Origin: Candidatus Defluviibacillus avedoerensis
GTDB lineage: Bacteria > Pseudomonadota > Gammaproteobacteria > Burkholderiales > Burkholderiaceae_C
NCBI GenBank assembly: GCA_016703665.1
Contig: JADJBS010000020.1
Location: 1,306,001 to 1,370,000, forward strand
Length of the DNA: 64,000 nucleotides
Direction of reading: 5' to 3'
Every line of letters starts with the position of its first letter. The first letter of the stretch is position 1. The notes beneath the pieces are model-generated. The model saw only the letters and a program-made list of their open reading frames with translations, was not told the origin of the DNA and did not search any database. Of this stretch, positions 63,332 to 64,000 are shown in pieces. Both the position numbers and the translations under genes were made by a program.

Positions 63332-64000
63332 ATGCCTGCACCCACCGACTTTGCCCCCACCCAGCCGCCAGCGCCCTTTGCGGGTTTGGTGGTGGTGGAG
63401 CTGGGTCACAGCGTGGCCGCACCGTTTGCGGGGCAGATCTTGAGTGAGTTGGGCGCCACCGTGATCAAGATTGAAAAGGCGCAGGGTGACGACGCTCGGC
63501 GTTGGGGGCCCCCGTTTTGGGAAGGGGCAGGCGCTTTCTTTCAAACCCTCAACCGCAACAAACAATCGGTGGTGTGCGACTTGCGCGACCCTGATCAATT
63601 ACATGCCTTGCGAGCCTTGATCAACGAGCGTGCAGACATCGTGCTGCAGAACCTGCGGCCCGGCCATGTGGAAAAACTGGGGCTGGATGGCCCCAGTCTT
63701 TTGGCAGCCAAGCCCGCACTCATTTACTGCAACCTGGGCGCTTTCGGCGCCAGTGGCCCGCTCAAAGACCGCCCTGGGTATGACCCGCTGATGCAGGCCT
63801 TTGGCGGCATCATGAGCACCACGGGCGAGGTCGGTCGGCCATCGGTGCGCGTGGGTGCGTCGATAGTGGACATGGGCACAGGCATGTGGGCCATCGTGGG
63901 CGTTTTGACGGCGCTGTTCCAGCGCCAAACCACAGGACTGGGCCAGGTGGTGGATGTGTCGCTGTTTGAAACCGCTGCCAGTTGGGTATCGCTGCTGGCA
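63332..64000 (+). CDS. CaiB/BaiF (class III) CoA transferase, 5' part
   Basis: Runs off the window; 223 residues visible from the ATG at 63332. VVVELGHSVAAPFAGQILSE and IKIEKAQGDDARRWGPPF are the family's CoA-binding start; LNRNKQSVVCDLRDP and YCNLGAFGASGPLKDRPGYD follow. The catalytic Asp is in SIVDMGTGMW near residue 179. Probably activates a carboxylic acid with CoA; the nearby TctC binding protein and GntR regulator suggest a small catabolic locus. Confidence 0.93.
   Translation, partial: MPAPTDFAPTQPPAPFAGLVVVELGHSVAAPFAGQILSELGATVIKIEKAQGDDARRWGPPFWEGAGAFFQTLNRNKQSVVCDLRDPDQLHALRALINERADIVLQNLRPGHVEKLGLDGPSLLAAKPALIYCNLGAFGASGPLKDRPGYDPLMQAFGGIMSTTGEVGRPSVRVGASIVDMGTGMWAIVGVLTALFQRQTTGLGQVVDVSLFETAASWVSLLA

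Noticed and set aside
1..64000. tRNA, rRNA, CRISPR array, prophage or insertion sequence
   Set aside because: No tRNA T-loop patterns, regular repeat-spacer array, transposase or phage-like genes were recognised by eye. A covariance-model tRNA search would be decisive.

Overview
The window reads as chromosomal DNA of a high-GC betaproteobacterium of the order Burkholderiales, most likely family Comamonadaceae (Rhodoferax/Hydrogenophaga/Limnohabitans-like). Support comes from the accBC-prmA-DUF3426 order, a soxCDYZAX-B thiosulfate-oxidation cluster, a tripartite-tricarboxylate (TctC) binding protein beside a CaiB-type CoA transferase, LysR/DUF2917 and TfoX genes, and a family-typical dispersed repeat around TAGCTAT. 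No rRNA, tRNA, CRISPR array, prophage or insertion sequence was seen.

Layout. 1-4.7 kb: housekeeping operon (accB end, accC, prmA, zinc-ribbon/DUF3426 protein, PfkB kinase). 4.8-9.3 kb: SNF2 helicase with SWIM finger, EamA exporter. 9.3-24.2 kb: sulfur-oxidation island. An ArsR/BigR-type regulator is followed by the leftward genes (cytochrome c)-soxC-soxD-soxY-soxZ-soxA-soxX, an intrinsic terminator, then soxB-soxH. Upstream are a decayed cytochrome gene, a periplasmic thioredoxin, a YeeE/SoxT transporter, a c4-type cytochrome, flavocytochrome c sulfide dehydrogenase (fccA-fccB) and a second YeeE transporter. Together these should import or oxidise thiosulfate and sulfide in the periplasm and pass electrons to cytochromes. 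24.2-27.8 kb: lipA-lipB, a large conserved protein, a PHA-granule protein. 27.9-33.4 kb: two coupled diguanylate cyclases, an aminopeptidase lipoprotein, a molybdopterin oxidoreductase. 33.5-43 kb: MAPEG protein, an orphan ORF plus a strongly structured inverted repeat, frameshifted argE, an M20-M14 peptidase pair, slt, 5-FCL, ppk2, lysR. 43-52 kb: DUF2917/TfoX antisense pair, tetR, an MBL-fold protein, glmU, a PAS histidine kinase, lrp, and a frameshifted glmS. 52-61 kb: alpha-E protein, circularly permuted ATP-grasp, comEC and a 1,167-residue transglutaminase-DUF2126 protein, a predicted but biochemically undefined peptide-ligase system. 61-64 kb: small lipoprotein, TctC-type binding protein, GntR regulator and a CaiB CoA transferase running off the edge.

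The most notable items are the alpha-E/ATP-grasp/transglutaminase-DUF2126 set, a repeat that encodes related peptides inside unrelated proteins, a terminator inside the sox cluster, a cytochrome pseudogene with an 11-bp tandem duplication, two single-base frameshifts (argE and the normally essential glmS) and an unidentified structured RNA-like element near 34.45 kb.
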